Counted from the stretch's first letter, positions 9,584 through 19,729 are shown. The stretch: 64,000 nucleotides of DNA from Litchfieldia alkalitelluris (GCF_002019645.1 NZ_KV917374.1:2802696-2866695), one strand, 5' to 3'. The notes: a model not told the origin generated them from the sequence alone. Numbers and translations are program-made.

Positions 9584-10351
9584 ATGCATCGCGGTAAAGG
9601 AATGAAATTTGTTGGAGACTCACGTGTTCCAGCAGTTAGGAAACCAAATATTCCAAAGGACTACTCTGAGTATCCTGGAAAAACGGAAGCATTCTGGCCA
9701 AACTTCTTATTAAAAGAATGGTTAGTTGGTGCTGTTTTCCTAATAGGATTTTTAAGTTTGACAGTTGCGCATGAGCCGCCGTTAGAGCGTATTGCAGATC
9801 CAACAGATACTGGGTACATACCTCTACCAGACTGGTATTTCTTATTTTTATATCAATTGTTAAAGTATTCTTATGCTGCAGGGCCTTATACCATTATTGG
9901 AGCACTAGTTATCCCGGGTCTTGGATTTGGAGCATTAATGCTTGCACCATTCTTAGACCGTGGACCAGAACGAAAACCGTCTAAACGTCCAATAGCGACT
10001 GGCTTAATGCTACTTGGAGTAGCTTCAGTTTTCTATTTAACTTGGGAATCTGTTGATCAAACAGATTGGGAGTTAAAAGAACAGCAAGGTGCAATTGTTG
10101 CCGAAGCTGAAATTGATAAAGAGTCAGAGGGTTATCTGCTTTATCAAGAAAAAGGCTGTATTGGCTGTCATGGTGAAAACCTAGAAGGAACTCCAGCCGG
10201 TAAAGCATTAGTGGATAACGGACTTGAAGTTGACCAAATCAGTGATATCGCTGTAAATGGTCAAGGAGGCATGCCAGCTGGTATGTTTGAAGGATCTGAG
10301 GAAGAACTTCAAAAGCTTTCAGAATTCATTTCTGAAGTTACTTCTAAATAA
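9584..10351 (+). CDS. qcrC: Menaquinol-cytochrome c reductase cytochrome b/c subunit
   Basis: The protein (255 residues) fuses a subunit IV-like part to a C-terminal cytochrome c domain. The first part has three membrane helices, and PDWYFLFLYQLLKY carries the PDWY quinol-site signature. The heme c site is CIGCH at residues 192-196, with Met residues in GGMPAGMF as the likely distal ligand region. AAGGAGGGG precedes the ATG. The operon ends at the terminator at 10361. Confidence 0.97.
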   Translation: MHRGKGMKFVGDSRVPAVRKPNIPKDYSEYPGKTEAFWPNFLLKEWLVGAVFLIGFLSLTVAHEPPLERIADPTDTGYIPLPDWYFLFLYQLLKYSYAAGPYTIIGALVIPGLGFGALMLAPFLDRGPERKPSKRPIATGLMLLGVASVFYLTWESVDQTDWELKEQQGAIVAEAEIDKESEGYLLYQEKGCIGCHGENLEGTPAGKALVDNGLEVDQISDIAVNGQGGMPAGMFEGSEEELQKLSEFISEVTSK

Positions 10352-10360
10352 ATATGTTGA

Positions 10361-10388
10361 AAGCTGACTATGATAGTCAGCTTTTTTC
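10361..10388 (+). terminator. Terminator after qcrABC
   Basis: A ten-base perfect stem AAGCTGACTA / TAGTCAGCTT with a TGA loop (10361-10383) leads into a T run. Confidence 0.92.
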
Positions 10389-10418
10389 AAATTATAACAA
10401 AATATAAAAATTTAGAAT

Positions 10419-10482
10419 GTTCAGCTCCAGGTTCCATCTGCTTCTGGTCTGAGCCGGGCAGAAAAAAGCAAGAAGGTTGGTT
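10419..10482 (+). repeat. 5-prime half copy of dispersed repeat D
   Basis: TGTTCAGCTCCAGGTTCC and the following ATCTGCTTCTGGTCTGAGCC align with the first half of the element at 7414-7550, up to the AAGAAGGTT of its hairpin arm, and then stop. The fragment ends a few bases before ypjA and its AGAAGG may act as that gene's ribosome binding site. Confidence 0.65.
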
Positions 10483-10488
10483 TTTTAA

Positions 10489-11085
10489 TTGAAGAATATA
10501 CTCTTTTATCCTTTTGGACAGCGATACATGTTATGGCTTTTGTTAATAATAAATATATTAGGAACCATATACGGTTATATTTGGTATGCTAGTCAATTAG
10601 AAATAACCCCCCCACGTTTTTTGTTGTTTGTACCTGATAGCCCCACAGCAAGTCTGTTCTTTGTGTTTGTTCTTATAGCCTTTATTATGAGAAAAAACTG
10701 GCCAATAATTGAGGCACTTGCCATCGTTACTTTATTTAAGTATGGTATATGGGCTGTGATCATGAATTTACTTACATATGTTGAATTAGGCTACTTAAGT
10801 ATTGCAGGATACATGTTAATTTTTTCACATCTTGGCATGGCGATTCAAGGATTATTGTATGCCCCGTATTATCGAATAAAGCCTGTCCATTTGGTACTAG
10901 CAGGGATTTGGACTTTACATAATGATGTGATTGATTACGTCTTTTTTATGCTTCCAAGATATTCAGTATTAGACGAATATATCCCACAAATAGGCTATTT
11001 TACATTTTGGCTATCGATCGTATCCATCCTTATTACCTATTGGCTTTGTATTAGAAAAGACAGAATCGTGTTAACTATCCAGTAA
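10489..11085 (+). CDS. ypjA: DUF1405 membrane protein YpjA
   Basis: A 198-residue integral membrane protein with about six hydrophobic helices, of the DUF1405/YpjA family. It begins with TTG at 10489, and MKNILFYPFGQRYMLWLLLI matches the usual YpjA opening. The only purine-rich ribosome site (AGAAGG, 10471-10476) lies inside the repeat fragment, 12 bases upstream. The substrate and role are unknown. It precedes ypjB, which is a sporulation-family gene. Confidence 0.87.
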   Translation: MKNILFYPFGQRYMLWLLLIINILGTIYGYIWYASQLEITPPRFLLFVPDSPTASLFFVFVLIAFIMRKNWPIIEALAIVTLFKYGIWAVIMNLLTYVELGYLSIAGYMLIFSHLGMAIQGLLYAPYYRIKPVHLVLAGIWTLHNDVIDYVFFMLPRYSVLDEYIPQIGYFTFWLSIVSILITYWLCIRKDRIVLTIQ

Positions 11086-11163
11086 TTAAAATAATAGATT
11101 TTCATGGTCTACTCTTGTCCAAACCCTCATACATTCTTAATAGAAGTTTGAGGAGGGACAAGT

Positions 11164-11958
11164 ATGAAGTTTTTAAGAATTGGATTTGTTCTAATGCTAC
11201 TAATAATCATGTTCCCAATTTCTTCTCATGCGGACACACATGATTCTTGGGAAAAACTAGATCAATTATCGGACCAAGCATTGCAACTAGTGAAACAAGA
11301 AAGATATGAAGAGGCTAAAAGAATGCTTGATTATTTTTCAGATGAGTTTTTAAAGACCCATTTTGACGACAGGAATTATTCAATGGATGAATTACGTGTA
11401 ATTACGGTCACTCATGATAGTGCCGTTGAAGCCATTAATTCCACTTCAATCTCCTTTGAAGAAAGAGTCAAAAAGGCAACTCAATTTCGACTAGTAATTG
11501 ATGCAATTCGCTCTGAGCATCAACCTTTATGGTCTGAAATGGAGCACTCTATTATGACTACTTTTAATCAAATGAAAGAGACTGTAGTAGAAGGTGACAG
11601 TAACACCTATCAACACCAGTTAGATCTTTTTATGGCTAAGTATGACATGATTCAACCTAGTTTAAAGGTTGATGTATCACCATTAACTGTTCAAAGGCTT
11701 GATTCCCACATTAGCTTTCTTGATTCATATCGTAATGAGTCATTAAAAACGTCAACGCGACTTCAACAAATGGAACAAATGGAGTTGGATTTACGGACGA
11801 TTTTTGATAACATTACTGAAGATGATGCAGATCCATCGTTAATCTGGGTCATGATTTCAACAGGTAGTGTGATAATACTTACATTATCCTATGTCGGTTG
11901 GAGAAAATATAAAGGTGACAAACAGAAACGAGTACCGAGAAGAGATTCAGAGGAATAA
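11164..11958 (+). CDS. ypjB: Sporulation protein YpjB
   Basis: The 264-residue protein has an N-terminal signal peptide (residues 1-24, ending HADTHD). A helical extracytoplasmic middle follows. A C-terminal membrane helix (LIWVMISTGSVIILTLSYVGW) is followed by a basic tail. This is the YpjB architecture, a membrane protein of sporulating bacilli with unknown exact function. GAGGAGGGACA lies before the ATG. Confidence 0.85.
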   Translation: MKFLRIGFVLMLLIIMFPISSHADTHDSWEKLDQLSDQALQLVKQERYEEAKRMLDYFSDEFLKTHFDDRNYSMDELRVITVTHDSAVEAINSTSISFEERVKKATQFRLVIDAIRSEHQPLWSEMEHSIMTTFNQMKETVVEGDSNTYQHQLDLFMAKYDMIQPSLKVDVSPLTVQRLDSHISFLDSYRNESLKTSTRLQQMEQMELDLRTIFDNITEDDADPSLIWVMISTGSVIILTLSYVGWRKYKGDKQKRVPRRDSEE

Positions 11959-12023
11959 TAAAATTGACAACCACACAATTTCCTCACTAAAATAGACTTA
12001 ACATCTAACAGGAGGAATAGGGA

Positions 12024-12704
12024 ATGACAACAATCATTTATTTTGCGATTATTATATTGGTACCTCTTTATGCCCAAATGAAGGTTAAAAGTACTTATAA
12101 AAAATATTCTCAAATAAGATCATCAAGCGGGATGACAGGTGCAGAAGTAGCAAGAAGAATTCTAGATCAAAATGGTTTATATAATGTAGGGGTTGAAGAA
12201 ACACCTGGCTTTTTATCAGATCACTATGATCCAAGATCAAAAACAGTTCGCTTATCCTCGAACAATTTTCATGGATATTCAATTGCTGGAGCAGCTGTTG
12301 CAGCCCATGAAGTAGGTCATGCAATGCAAGACCAAGAGGAATATGCGTTCCTACGATTTCGCCATACATTAGTACCTGTTGCGAGCTTTGGATCAAACAT
12401 ATCATGGATTTTAATCTTAATTGGTATTTTTTCTGGTTTAACCAATTTACTGTTATTTGGTATCATCTTTATGGCTGCGGCTGTTTTGTTTCAGATTGTC
12501 ACGCTTCCTGTTGAATTCAACGCATCTAACCGTGCGATGGAACAAATTGTTTCAGTGGGGGTAATTAAAAATGAAGAAGAGCGGGAAACAAAAAAAGTAT
12601 TGAATGCCGCTGCTTTAACTTATGTAGCCGCCGCTGCAGTAGCGGTACTAGAACTAGTAAGACTTATTTTAATTTATACTGGCATGACTAGAAGTGAGGA
12701 ATAA
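12024..12704 (+). CDS. Zinc metallopeptidase, YugP family
   Basis: A membrane-bound neutral zinc peptidase of the YugP type, 226 residues. The gluzincin motif HEVGHAMQ places His95, Glu96 and His99 at the metal site. The protein has an N-terminal helix, two central helices (SWILILIGIFSGL and LLLFGIIFMAAAVLF) and a C-terminal helix. GGAGGAATAGGG precedes the ATG. In B. subtilis yugP lies elsewhere, so its place between ypjB and ypjC is a local arrangement. Confidence 0.88.
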   Translation: MTTIIYFAIIILVPLYAQMKVKSTYKKYSQIRSSSGMTGAEVARRILDQNGLYNVGVEETPGFLSDHYDPRSKTVRLSSNNFHGYSIAGAAVAAHEVGHAMQDQEEYAFLRFRHTLVPVASFGSNISWILILIGIFSGLTNLLLFGIIFMAAAVLFQIVTLPVEFNASNRAMEQIVSVGVIKNEEERETKKVLNAAALTYVAAAAVAVLELVRLILIYTGMTRSEE

Positions 12705-12754
12705 GGTCCAATAAGTTAGTATTACTCTTTGTCTGACATTAAATGACAAAAAAG

Positions 12755-12790
12755 AAAGCGTAGATTCTCGCAATAGAATCTCGCTTTTCT
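12755..12790. terminator. Bidirectional terminator between the YugP-like gene and ypjC
   Basis: AAAGCG-T-AGATTCT and AGAATCT-CGCTTT form a 13-bp stem with one bulge (12755-12787). A T-rich run follows on the plus side, and an A-rich run precedes it, serving the convergent minus-strand gene. Confidence 0.85.
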
Positions 12791-12828
12791 TTTGTTTTCT
12801 TAAGTTTGTTCCTTAATGTAGATTATCT

Positions 12829-13701
12829 TTATCTTTCTAATGGCTTTTTATTTTCATCATGTGTAAATCCTTCGCCCAACACGTCTCGAACATCACTAAC
12901 AGCAACAAATGCATGAGGATCGACCGAAATAATCGTCTGCTTCAGTCTTACAAGTTCATTTCTTGCTACAACACAATATAGTACATTGCGTTCTTTCCTG
13001 GTAAAAGAACCTTGACCCTTTAAGATGGTTACTCCTCGATCCATCTCTTCAATTATTTTTTTAGATATCTCCTCACTAAAGTCTGAGATAATTGTTGCTC
13101 CTTTTGCCGCATATGCACCATCTTGCATAAAATCAATTACCTTTGCACCTACAAATACTGCCACTAAAGTATACATGGCTTCACGATAGGATAAATAAAC
13201 AATAAGAGATAAAGTAATGACGAATGCATCAAATAAAAACATGGTCTTACCCATACTCCAGCCAATATACTTATGGACTAACCTAGCAATAATATCAACT
13301 CCACCAGTTGTTCCACCGAATCTAAAGATAATTCCTAGTCCGATCCCCAAAAATACTCCCGCGAAAAGTGCAGCTAGGGCAAGGTCACCGTCTAATGGAA
13401 TCATGAATTGATAGCGCTGAAAAATCCATAAAAACACGGATAAACTAACTGTACCAATTATTGTGTATATAAAGGCAGTTCGCCCTAGGAGTTTCCACCC
13501 AATAAAAAAGAGAGGGATATTTAGTATTAAATTACTATACGAGGGATCCCATCCAAAACGAAAAAATAGTAATAATGTTATGCCAGTAAAACCGCCTTCA
13601 GCTAGATGGTTTTGCATATTAAAATGAACTAAACCAAAAGCAAAAATGCTTGAGCCTAGTAAAATAAAGAAGATGTTTTTAAGTCTTAAACCAAGTGCCA
13701 T
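12829..13701 (-). CDS. ypjC: YitT family membrane protein YpjC
   Basis: A 290-residue YitT-family protein with five to six membrane helices. It ends in a soluble DUF2179 domain (TILKGQGSFTRKERNVLYCVVARNE). The ATG at 13701 has AGGAGG six bases upstream; a longer frame to 13728 would swallow that site. The glycine-rich FGGTTGGVDIIARL segment is typical of the family. Transport activity is unproven. It is convergent with the YugP-like gene and divergent from ypjD. Confidence 0.9.
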   Translation of the reverse strand: MALGLRLKNIFFILLGSSIFAFGLVHFNMQNHLAEGGFTGITLLLFFRFGWDPSYSNLILNIPLFFIGWKLLGRTAFIYTIIGTVSLSVFLWIFQRYQFMIPLDGDLALAALFAGVFLGIGLGIIFRFGGTTGGVDIIARLVHKYIGWSMGKTMFLFDAFVITLSLIVYLSYREAMYTLVAVFVGAKVIDFMQDGAYAAKGATIISDFSEEISKKIIEEMDRGVTILKGQGSFTRKERNVLYCVVARNELVRLKQTIISVDPHAFVAVSDVRDVLGEGFTHDENKKPLER

Positions 13702-14015
13702 TGTATTCCTCCTAGCGTTTCTGTGCATTTTAGATAAAATTTAAATATGTAAGAGATTTTATTAAAAATTGTTTGATGGCTATCCTATTATAGAGTATGT
13801 TTAATGGTAGGGCAAATCCATATTGTAAATACCATTTCTTTAGTTTTTAACTTAAGGCAAAAAAGATACTTCAAAAACTGACATAGAATATCTTTACAAA
13901 ATCTATAGGACTTTTAGCTATTGGTAAATACAACGTTATTAAGTACCTATACTTAATATTTGTAAAATGCAGTTCTTTTAGCTAACATGAAGAAAGAAAG
14001 ATAGAGGTGAAGACA

Positions 14016-14348
14016 GTGCAGGAAGGTAAAACAATGAAACAGATTCAACAAGATGTTGATGAATACATTGGCCAGTTTAAGGAAGGTTATTTCAGTCCGC
14101 TTGCAATGATTGCACGATTAACAGAGGAATTGGGTGAACTTGCCCGAGAGGTGAATCACTATTATGGTGAGAAACCGAAAAAGTCTACAGAAGAATCTAA
14201 AACAATTGAAGAAGAAGCAGGGGACTTATTATTTGTCCTAATCTGTTTAGCAAATTCATTAAATATAGATTTAGAAAAGGCTCACGAGATAGTGATGGAG
14301 AAGTTCAATACAAGAGATAAAGATCGCTGGACACGAAAAGATACATAG
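14016..14348 (+). CDS. ypjD: MazG-like nucleotide pyrophosphohydrolase YpjD
   Basis: An all-alpha NTP pyrophosphohydrolase of about 110 residues, expected to clear non-canonical nucleotides. The metal-binding carboxylates are in EELGELAREVNH and EEEAGDLLFVLICLAN. The GTG at 14016 is favoured because GAGGTGA (14004-14010) precedes it and the length matches the usual 111 residues. The ATG at 14034 has its own GGAAGG site and is an alternative. dapB follows within 25 bases. Confidence 0.9.
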   Translation: MQEGKTMKQIQQDVDEYIGQFKEGYFSPLAMIARLTEELGELAREVNHYYGEKPKKSTEESKTIEEEAGDLLFVLICLANSLNIDLEKAHEIVMEKFNTRDKDRWTRKDT

Positions 14349-14369
14349 TAATAGGAGTTGTTGTTATCA

Positions 14370-15170
14370 ATGGAAAAGATAAAAATTGTTTTAGCTGGTG
14401 CGAGAGGAAGAATGGGCATTGAAGCATTAAGAATGATTAAGTCGGTTGATCACTTTGAGTTGGTGGGTGCAATTGACCATAAATTTAATGGTATAAAGAT
14501 CTCTGAAATAGAAGGATTGCCTAATTTAGATGCTAAGATTTATACAGATGTTAATGAATGCTTTACTCAAACCAAACCGGATGTTCTTGTTGATCTAACT
14601 ACACCTGAAATTGGAAGATTGCATACAAGGGCGGCTCTTGAGCATGGGATTAGACCGGTAGTGGGAACAACTGGTTTTTCGAAAGAAGATCTAAAAGAAC
14701 TAACAGAAATGGCCGAAGAAAAAAAACTTGGAGCAATTATTGCTCCTAATTTCGCAGTAGGTGCAATTCTAATGATGAAATTCTCGCAAATGGCTGCTAA
14801 ATATTTTCAAGATGTAGAAATTATCGAATTACATCATGATCAGAAGCTGGATGCTCCATCTGGGACAGGCATTAAAACAGCTGAACTGATCTCTTCAGTA
14901 AGGGAAAGTAAACAGCAAGGTCACCCAAATGAAAAAGAAACTCATGTAGGCGCTAGAGGGGCAGATTATGATGGGATTCACATACATAGTGTTCGTTTAC
15001 CAGGCTTAGTAGCTCATCAAGAGGTTTTATTTGGTGGTGAAGGACAAATGTTAACTATTCGTCACGATTCCTTTAATAGAGCATCATTTATGTCAGGTGT
15101 GAAGTTGTCAGTAGAAACAGTCATGAAAATTGATTTGCTTGTCTATGGGCTAGAAAACATCATCGAATAA
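14370..15170 (+). CDS. dapB: 4-hydroxy-tetrahydrodipicolinate reductase
   Basis: DapB reduces hydroxy-tetrahydrodipicolinate in the lysine and diaminopimelate pathway. The N-terminal Rossmann motif is [21 protein letters not shown] carries the catalytic histidine and lysine, and VVGTTGF is the nucleotide-side loop. I take the ATG at 14370, with GGAG 12 bases upstream; in-frame TTG codons at 14358 and 14361 lie almost on that site. The next gene is mgsA. Confidence 0.96.
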   Translation: MEKIKIVLAGARGRMGIEALRMIKSVDHFELVGAIDHKFNGIKISEIEGLPNLDAKIYTDVNECFTQTKPDVLVDLTTPEIGRLHTRAALEHGIRPVVGTTGFSKEDLKELTEMAEEKKLGAIIAPNFAVGAILMMKFSQMAAKYFQDVEIIELHHDQKLDAPSGTGIKTAELISSVRESKQQGHPNEKETHVGARGADYDGIHIHSVRLPGLVAHQEVLFGGEGQMLTIRHDSFNRASFMSGVKLSVETVMKIDLLVYGLENIIE

Positions 15171-15225
15171 TAGGTTTGAACCTATATAACAAGCTAAAAA
15201 ATTATGGTTCACTGGGGGAATGAAA

Positions 15226-15660
15226 ATGAAAATTTCTTTAATCGCACATGATAATAAAAAGCAATATATTGTTCAATTTGCACTTGCCTATAAGCATGTT
15301 TTAGAAAAACATGAGCTATACGCTACAGGAACAACAGGACAAAAAATATCTGAAGCTACTGGCTTAACTATACACAGATTTCAGTCAGGTCCTCTTGGCG
15401 GGGATCAAGAAATAGGTGCCTTAATTGCAAAAAATGAGATGGATATGGTCATATTCTTTAGAGATCCCCTTACAGCTCAGCCACATGAACCAGATGTAAC
15501 TGCATTACTTCGATTATGTGATGTATACTCAATCCCATTAGCAACCAATATGGGTACAGCTGAAATTCTAATTCATGGATTAGAACGTGGTGATTTTTCT
15601 TGGAGAGATATTATTCATGAGCGGACAAAAGGAGAGCGTAATGGAAGCAACAACTCTTGA
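15226..15660 (+). CDS. mgsA: Methylglyoxal synthase
   Basis: The enzyme converts dihydroxyacetone phosphate to methylglyoxal, a bypass that relieves phosphate-limited glycolysis. The 144 residues include the GTTG phosphate loop, [14 protein letters not shown] with the catalytic aspartate region, and [12 protein letters not shown]. Two in-frame ATG codons lie at 15220 and 15226; the second is better spaced from GGGGG. The 3-prime end overlaps the bshB1 start, which suggests translational coupling. Confidence 0.95.
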   Translation: MKISLIAHDNKKQYIVQFALAYKHVLEKHELYATGTTGQKISEATGLTIHRFQSGPLGGDQEIGALIAKNEMDMVIFFRDPLTAQPHEPDVTALLRLCDVYSIPLATNMGTAEILIHGLERGDFSWRDIIHERTKGERNGSNNS

Positions 15661-16351
15661 TATATTAGCTTTTGGAGCCCATCCAGATGATGTTGAAATT
15701 GGAATGGCTGGAACGATTGCGAAGTATGTGAAAAAAGGGAAATCTGTAGGTGTTTGTGATTTAACGAAGGCTGAGTTATCATCAAATGGCACAGTGGAAA
15801 TACGCCAGCAAGAGGCAAAGGAAGCCGCTGCCATCCTAGGAATAGCAAAGAGAATCCTTCTTGATTTGCCTGATCGAGGAATTGACTTACAGAAAGAATA
15901 CATAGATAAGGTAGTCCATGTAATCAGAACTTATAAACCAAAGGTTGTTTTTATTCCTTATTTCGAAGACCGACATCCAGATCATGGGAATTGTGCCAGG
16001 TTAGTGGAGGAAGCTATTTTCTCCTCGAAAATTAAAAAGTATGTTGATAAAGATGGTTTAGCTCCACATAAAGTAACGTCTGTTTATTTTTATATGATCA
16101 ATGGCTTTCATACACCAGATTTTGTTATAGATATTAGTGATACAATTGAAGATAAGATCAAAAGTCTGAAAGCTTATAAAAGTCAGTTTACAAAAGAAGA
16201 TGGGGCTGTTGATACTCCGTTGGTGAATAATTATATTGAAAATGTTAGAAATAGAGAGCAACTATTTGGACAGGGAAGCGGAGTTAAGTTCGCAGAAGGC
16301 TTTAAAACAAAGCATCCAATTATTATTTCTTATGATTTGCTAGGGGACTAA
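15641..16351 (+). CDS. bshB1: Bacillithiol biosynthesis deacetylase BshB1
   Basis: A PIG-L/LmbE-type zinc deacetylase (236 residues) that removes acetate from GlcNAc-malate in bacillithiol synthesis. The zinc motif AHPDD is at residues 13-17 and RHPDHGN supplies the other ligands. The ATG at 15641 has AAGGAG upstream and gives exactly the family length; a longer frame to 15587 lies inside mgsA. bshA begins four bases after the stop, so the two pathway steps are coupled. Its older name is ypjG. Confidence 0.96.
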   Translation: MEATTLDILAFGAHPDDVEIGMAGTIAKYVKKGKSVGVCDLTKAELSSNGTVEIRQQEAKEAAAILGIAKRILLDLPDRGIDLQKEYIDKVVHVIRTYKPKVVFIPYFEDRHPDHGNCARLVEEAIFSSKIKKYVDKDGLAPHKVTSVYFYMINGFHTPDFVIDISDTIEDKIKSLKAYKSQFTKEDGAVDTPLVNNYIENVRNREQLFGQGSGVKFAEGFKTKHPIIISYDLLGD

Positions 16352-16354
16352 AAC

Positions 16355-17482
16355 ATGAAATTAAAAATAGGAATTACTTGTTATCCATCTGTAGGTGGTT
16401 CTGGGGTAATAGCAACTGAATTAGGAAAACTATTAGCTGAAAGAGGACATGAAATTCATTTTATCACATCAAGTATGCCCTTTAGGTTAAATAAGGTGTA
16501 TTCTAATATCTATTATCATGAAGTTGAAGTTAATCAATATTCAGTGTTCAAATATCCTCCGTATGATCTTGCGTTAGCGAGTAAAATGGCAGAGGTTGCA
16601 AAAAGAGAGGAATTGGATGTTCTTCATGTTCACTACGCAATACCTCATGCGGTTTGTGCAATTTTAGCTAGAGAAATGGTTGCAGGGGATTTAAAAATCG
16701 TAACAACATTGCATGGAACAGACATAACTGTTCTGGGATATGATCCATCACTAACTGAACTAATTCGATTTGGAATTGAATCTTCCGATGTCGTTACAGC
16801 AGTTTCCAATGCCCTTGTACAAGAAACGATGGAGGTTGTAGGACCTAATAAGGAGATACACACTGTTTATAACTTCATTGACGAAAGAGTTTATTGTAAA
16901 AAAGAGGATTTGAATTTAAAACAACAATACGGAATCTTACCACATGAGAAAGTAGTCATTCATGTTTCAAATTTTCGTAAAGTAAAACGCGTGGAGGATG
17001 TCATTCATGCCTTTAATTTGATTCAACAAGAGGTTGAAGCCAAACTTTTATTAATTGGTGATGGTCCTGAATTTACAGTTGTTTGCAAGTTAGTAAAGTC
17101 ACTCGGCCTTTCTAATAAGGTACTTTTCCTTGGAAAACAGGAAAAAGTTGAAGATTTATATTCAATTAGCGATTTAAAGCTATTGTTATCAGAAAAAGAA
17201 AGCTTTGGTCTAGTTTTGTTAGAGGCCATGGCGTGTGGTGTACCTGCTATAGGAACAACAGTTGGAGGAATTCCTGAAGTAATCACTCATGGTGAGAATG
17301 GTTTTCTCTGCGAACTTGGGGATGTAAATGATATTGCAAATAAAGGGATAGAACTTTTAACGAATGATCAGTTACATAAAGAAATGTCTGAAAAAGCAAA
17401 ACATGCAGTTACAAGTCGATTCCAGTCAGAACGAATCGTAGAAGAGTATGAAGCGTTATATTATACATTAGTTAAACATTAA
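16355..17482 (+). CDS. bshA: L-malate glycosyltransferase BshA
   Basis: A GT4-family retaining glycosyltransferase (375 residues) that transfers GlcNAc from UDP-GlcNAc to L-malate, the first step of bacillithiol synthesis. It has two Rossmann-like domains, with [15 protein letters not shown] near the start. The donor-site motif [22 protein letters not shown] is in the C-terminal half. GGGGAC lies before the ATG. Its older name is ypjH. cca follows 16 bases later. Confidence 0.96.
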   Translation: MKLKIGITCYPSVGGSGVIATELGKLLAERGHEIHFITSSMPFRLNKVYSNIYYHEVEVNQYSVFKYPPYDLALASKMAEVAKREELDVLHVHYAIPHAVCAILAREMVAGDLKIVTTLHGTDITVLGYDPSLTELIRFGIESSDVVTAVSNALVQETMEVVGPNKEIHTVYNFIDERVYCKKEDLNLKQQYGILPHEKVVIHVSNFRKVKRVEDVIHAFNLIQQEVEAKLLLIGDGPEFTVVCKLVKSLGLSNKVLFLGKQEKVEDLYSISDLKLLLSEKESFGLVLLEAMACGVPAIGTTVGGIPEVITHGENGFLCELGDVNDIANKGIELLTNDQLHKEMSEKAKHAVTSRFQSERIVEEYEALYYTLVKH

Positions 17483-17498
17483 AGTAAGGGGTTCTAAC

Positions 17499-18707
17499 AT
17501 GTTTGGACCATTTAAAAAAGCATCGGTTATTTTAAACAAACTTCAGACTCATGGTCACGAGGCTTACTTTGTAGGTGGAGCTGTTAGAGATTTTCTTTTA
17601 CAACGTCAAATTGGTGATGTGGATATCGCAACCTCAGCAACGCCAACAGACATCCTTTCTTTATTCGAGCATACAGTTGATGTCGGTATCGAACACGGCA
17701 CAATCATCGTTCTTATAGACTCTATTCCATTTGAGGTAACAACGTTTCGGGCAGAGGATCAATACGAGGATTATCGAAGACCATCAAAGGTAGCTTTTAT
17801 TAAGTCATTAAAAGATGATTTACAAAGACGAGATTTTACGATGAATGCTATGGCTATGACACTCTCTGGAGAAATCATAGATCCCTTTAATGGTAAACAT
17901 GCTATCTCTGAAGGTCTAATTGAGACAGTAGGAAATCCCTCCGAGAGATTTAATGAAGATGCCCTAAGGATAATGAGGGGTGTTCGTTTTGTAAGTCAGT
18001 TAAATTTCAAACTAGCACCTCAAACAAAAGAAGCAATGAAAACACATGGATATTTGCTTAGTAAAATTTCAGTCGAAAGAATTACGACTGAGTTTGAAAA
18101 AATAATAACATCACAATTTCCAAATAAAGGCCTATCACTATTGCTTGACAGTAATCTTTATCAATATTTACCTACCTTAAAAGATTATAGCAATCAACTG
18201 ACGGAAGTAATTCGAGTAGATTGGTCTAGGTTGAATTCTAATGTTGAAGGTTGGACACTACTTACATACATATTAGAGGTAAAAAACCCTCAAACTTTTT
18301 TAAAAGCTTGGAAGCTCTCGAACAAAACGATAAATGCTGTACTAAAAAATTTAACCTCAATAGAAGATATACTAAGTAAAGGTTGGACTAATCTTACACT
18401 CTATAGAATAGGTCTTGTGAATTTACCTCAGATTCACAGACTGTTAGCAGTCATTCAAAATAAAGTAACAACTAGTATCGACTTTTTAACAGATAGGTAT
18501 CAAGGATTAGTTATTAAGTCACGAGATGAGCTAGTTATCAATGGAGTCGACGTAATAAATTGGTCAGAGAAAAAAGCCGGACCATGGGTATCTGAAGCTT
18601 TAAGTGCAGTTGAATTAGCAGTCTTAGATGGCCAGCTTGAAAATGATAGAGAGAAAATAAAGGAGTGGCTTCTTCATTGCAATCGGAAATCAGAAAAAAA
18701 CTATTAG
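17499..18707 (+). CDS. cca: CCA tRNA nucleotidyltransferase
   Basis: Adds or repairs the 3-prime CCA end of tRNAs. The class II polymerase-beta-like core shows GGAVRDFLL and the metal-binding carboxylates in GDVDIATSATP. It is followed by RRDFTMNAMA and the EDALRIMRGVRF template-recognition region. Length is 402 residues, as in Bacillus relatives. birA starts inside its last 31 bases, so the pair is translationally linked. Confidence 0.95.
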   Translation: MFGPFKKASVILNKLQTHGHEAYFVGGAVRDFLLQRQIGDVDIATSATPTDILSLFEHTVDVGIEHGTIIVLIDSIPFEVTTFRAEDQYEDYRRPSKVAFIKSLKDDLQRRDFTMNAMAMTLSGEIIDPFNGKHAISEGLIETVGNPSERFNEDALRIMRGVRFVSQLNFKLAPQTKEAMKTHGYLLSKISVERITTEFEKIITSQFPNKGLSLLLDSNLYQYLPTLKDYSNQLTEVIRVDWSRLNSNVEGWTLLTYILEVKNPQTFLKAWKLSNKTINAVLKNLTSIEDILSKGWTNLTLYRIGLVNLPQIHRLLAVIQNKVTTSIDFLTDRYQGLVIKSRDELVINGVDVINWSEKKAGPWVSEALSAVELAVLDGQLENDREKIKEWLLHCNRKSEKNY

Positions 18708-19663
18708 AGCTTTTCTCAAAGGCAAATGGAGAATTTATTTCAGGTCAGAAAATTAGCGAACAATTGGGTTGTTCAAGAACGGCTGTTTGGAAACATATTG
18801 AAGATTTGCGCAAGGAAGGCTATGAAGTAAATGCAGTTCGTAAAGCGGGATACCAAATTACCTCCAAGCCCGATAAAATTTCAAGTAATGAAATACAACT
18901 AGGATTACAAACAAAAATCTTGGGTCGTTCAATTGTATTTGAAGAAGTTGTCAGTTCTACCCAAAAACTTGCACATAAATTAGCATATGACGGAGCTGAA
19001 GAGGGTACAATCATTGTCACCGAACAACAAACTGAAGGACGGGGACGATTAGACCGAAAGTGGTTTTCTCCAAAGTATACTGGGATTTGGATGAGTTTGA
19101 TCTTGAGGCCAAATATTCCGCCTACTAGCGCACCACAGTTAACTTTACTAGCTGCTGTTGCTGTAGCACAAGCTATTCAAGAGGTGACAGGTTTAGAGCC
19201 AGATATAAAATGGCCGAATGATATCCTATTGTCTGGGAAAAAGGTAGTGGGAATCTTAACAGAGTTACAGGCTGAATCTGATAGGATTAATTCAGTTATT
19301 ATTGGAATAGGGATTAATGTTAATCAATCCAAATTAGACTTTCCTGAGGAAATAAACGGAGTTGCAACTTCTCTCTCAATAGCAAAGGGAGAAAAAGTTA
19401 ATCGTTCCTATCTAGTTCAGATTCTCTTGTTAAAACTAGAACATCTTTATCTTACATACCTAGAGAATGGTTTCCATGCTATTAAGTTACTTTGGGAAAG
19501 CTATGCAATTAATATTGGGGAACAGATCTTGGCAAGAACTCTGCATGGGACGATTAAAGGACGGGCATTAGGGATTACGGATGACGGAGTTTTAAAACTT
19601 GAAACGTCTGATGGAGAAATCCATTATATTTATTCTGCAGACATAGAAATCCTATCAAAGTGA
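18677..19663 (+). CDS. birA: Biotin protein ligase and biotin operon repressor
   Basis: BirA joins biotin to carboxylases and, through its N-terminal winged helix, represses biotin genes. The helix-turn-helix is ISGQKISEQLGCSRTAVWKHIEDL. The biotinoyl-AMP loop is GRGRLDRKW, and the core follows with KWPNDILLSGKKVVGIL. The TTG at 18677 gives an N-terminus (MQSEIRKKLLELFS) in register with the family. A GTG at 18665 lies directly on the AAAGGAG site. The start overlaps the end of cca. Confidence 0.95.
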   Translation: MQSEIRKKLLELFSKANGEFISGQKISEQLGCSRTAVWKHIEDLRKEGYEVNAVRKAGYQITSKPDKISSNEIQLGLQTKILGRSIVFEEVVSSTQKLAHKLAYDGAEEGTIIVTEQQTEGRGRLDRKWFSPKYTGIWMSLILRPNIPPTSAPQLTLLAAVAVAQAIQEVTGLEPDIKWPNDILLSGKKVVGILTELQAESDRINSVIIGIGINVNQSKLDFPEEINGVATSLSIAKGEKVNRSYLVQILLLKLEHLYLTYLENGFHAIKLLWESYAINIGEQILARTLHGTIKGRALGITDDGVLKLETSDGEIHYIYSADIEILSK

Positions 19664-19692
19664 ATTAACAATATAAATCGAAAAATTAATTG

Positions 19693-19721
19693 TAGTCAAA
19701 AGAAGTAACAATTGTTATAAT
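19693..19721 (+). promoter_or_regulatory. Candidate sigma-A promoter for panBCD
   Basis: TAGTCA (19693-19698) and a consensus TATAAT (19716-19721) are 17 bases apart, placing transcription start near 19729, more than 200 bases before panB. Confidence 0.55.
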
Positions 19722-19729
19722 TCAGTTGA

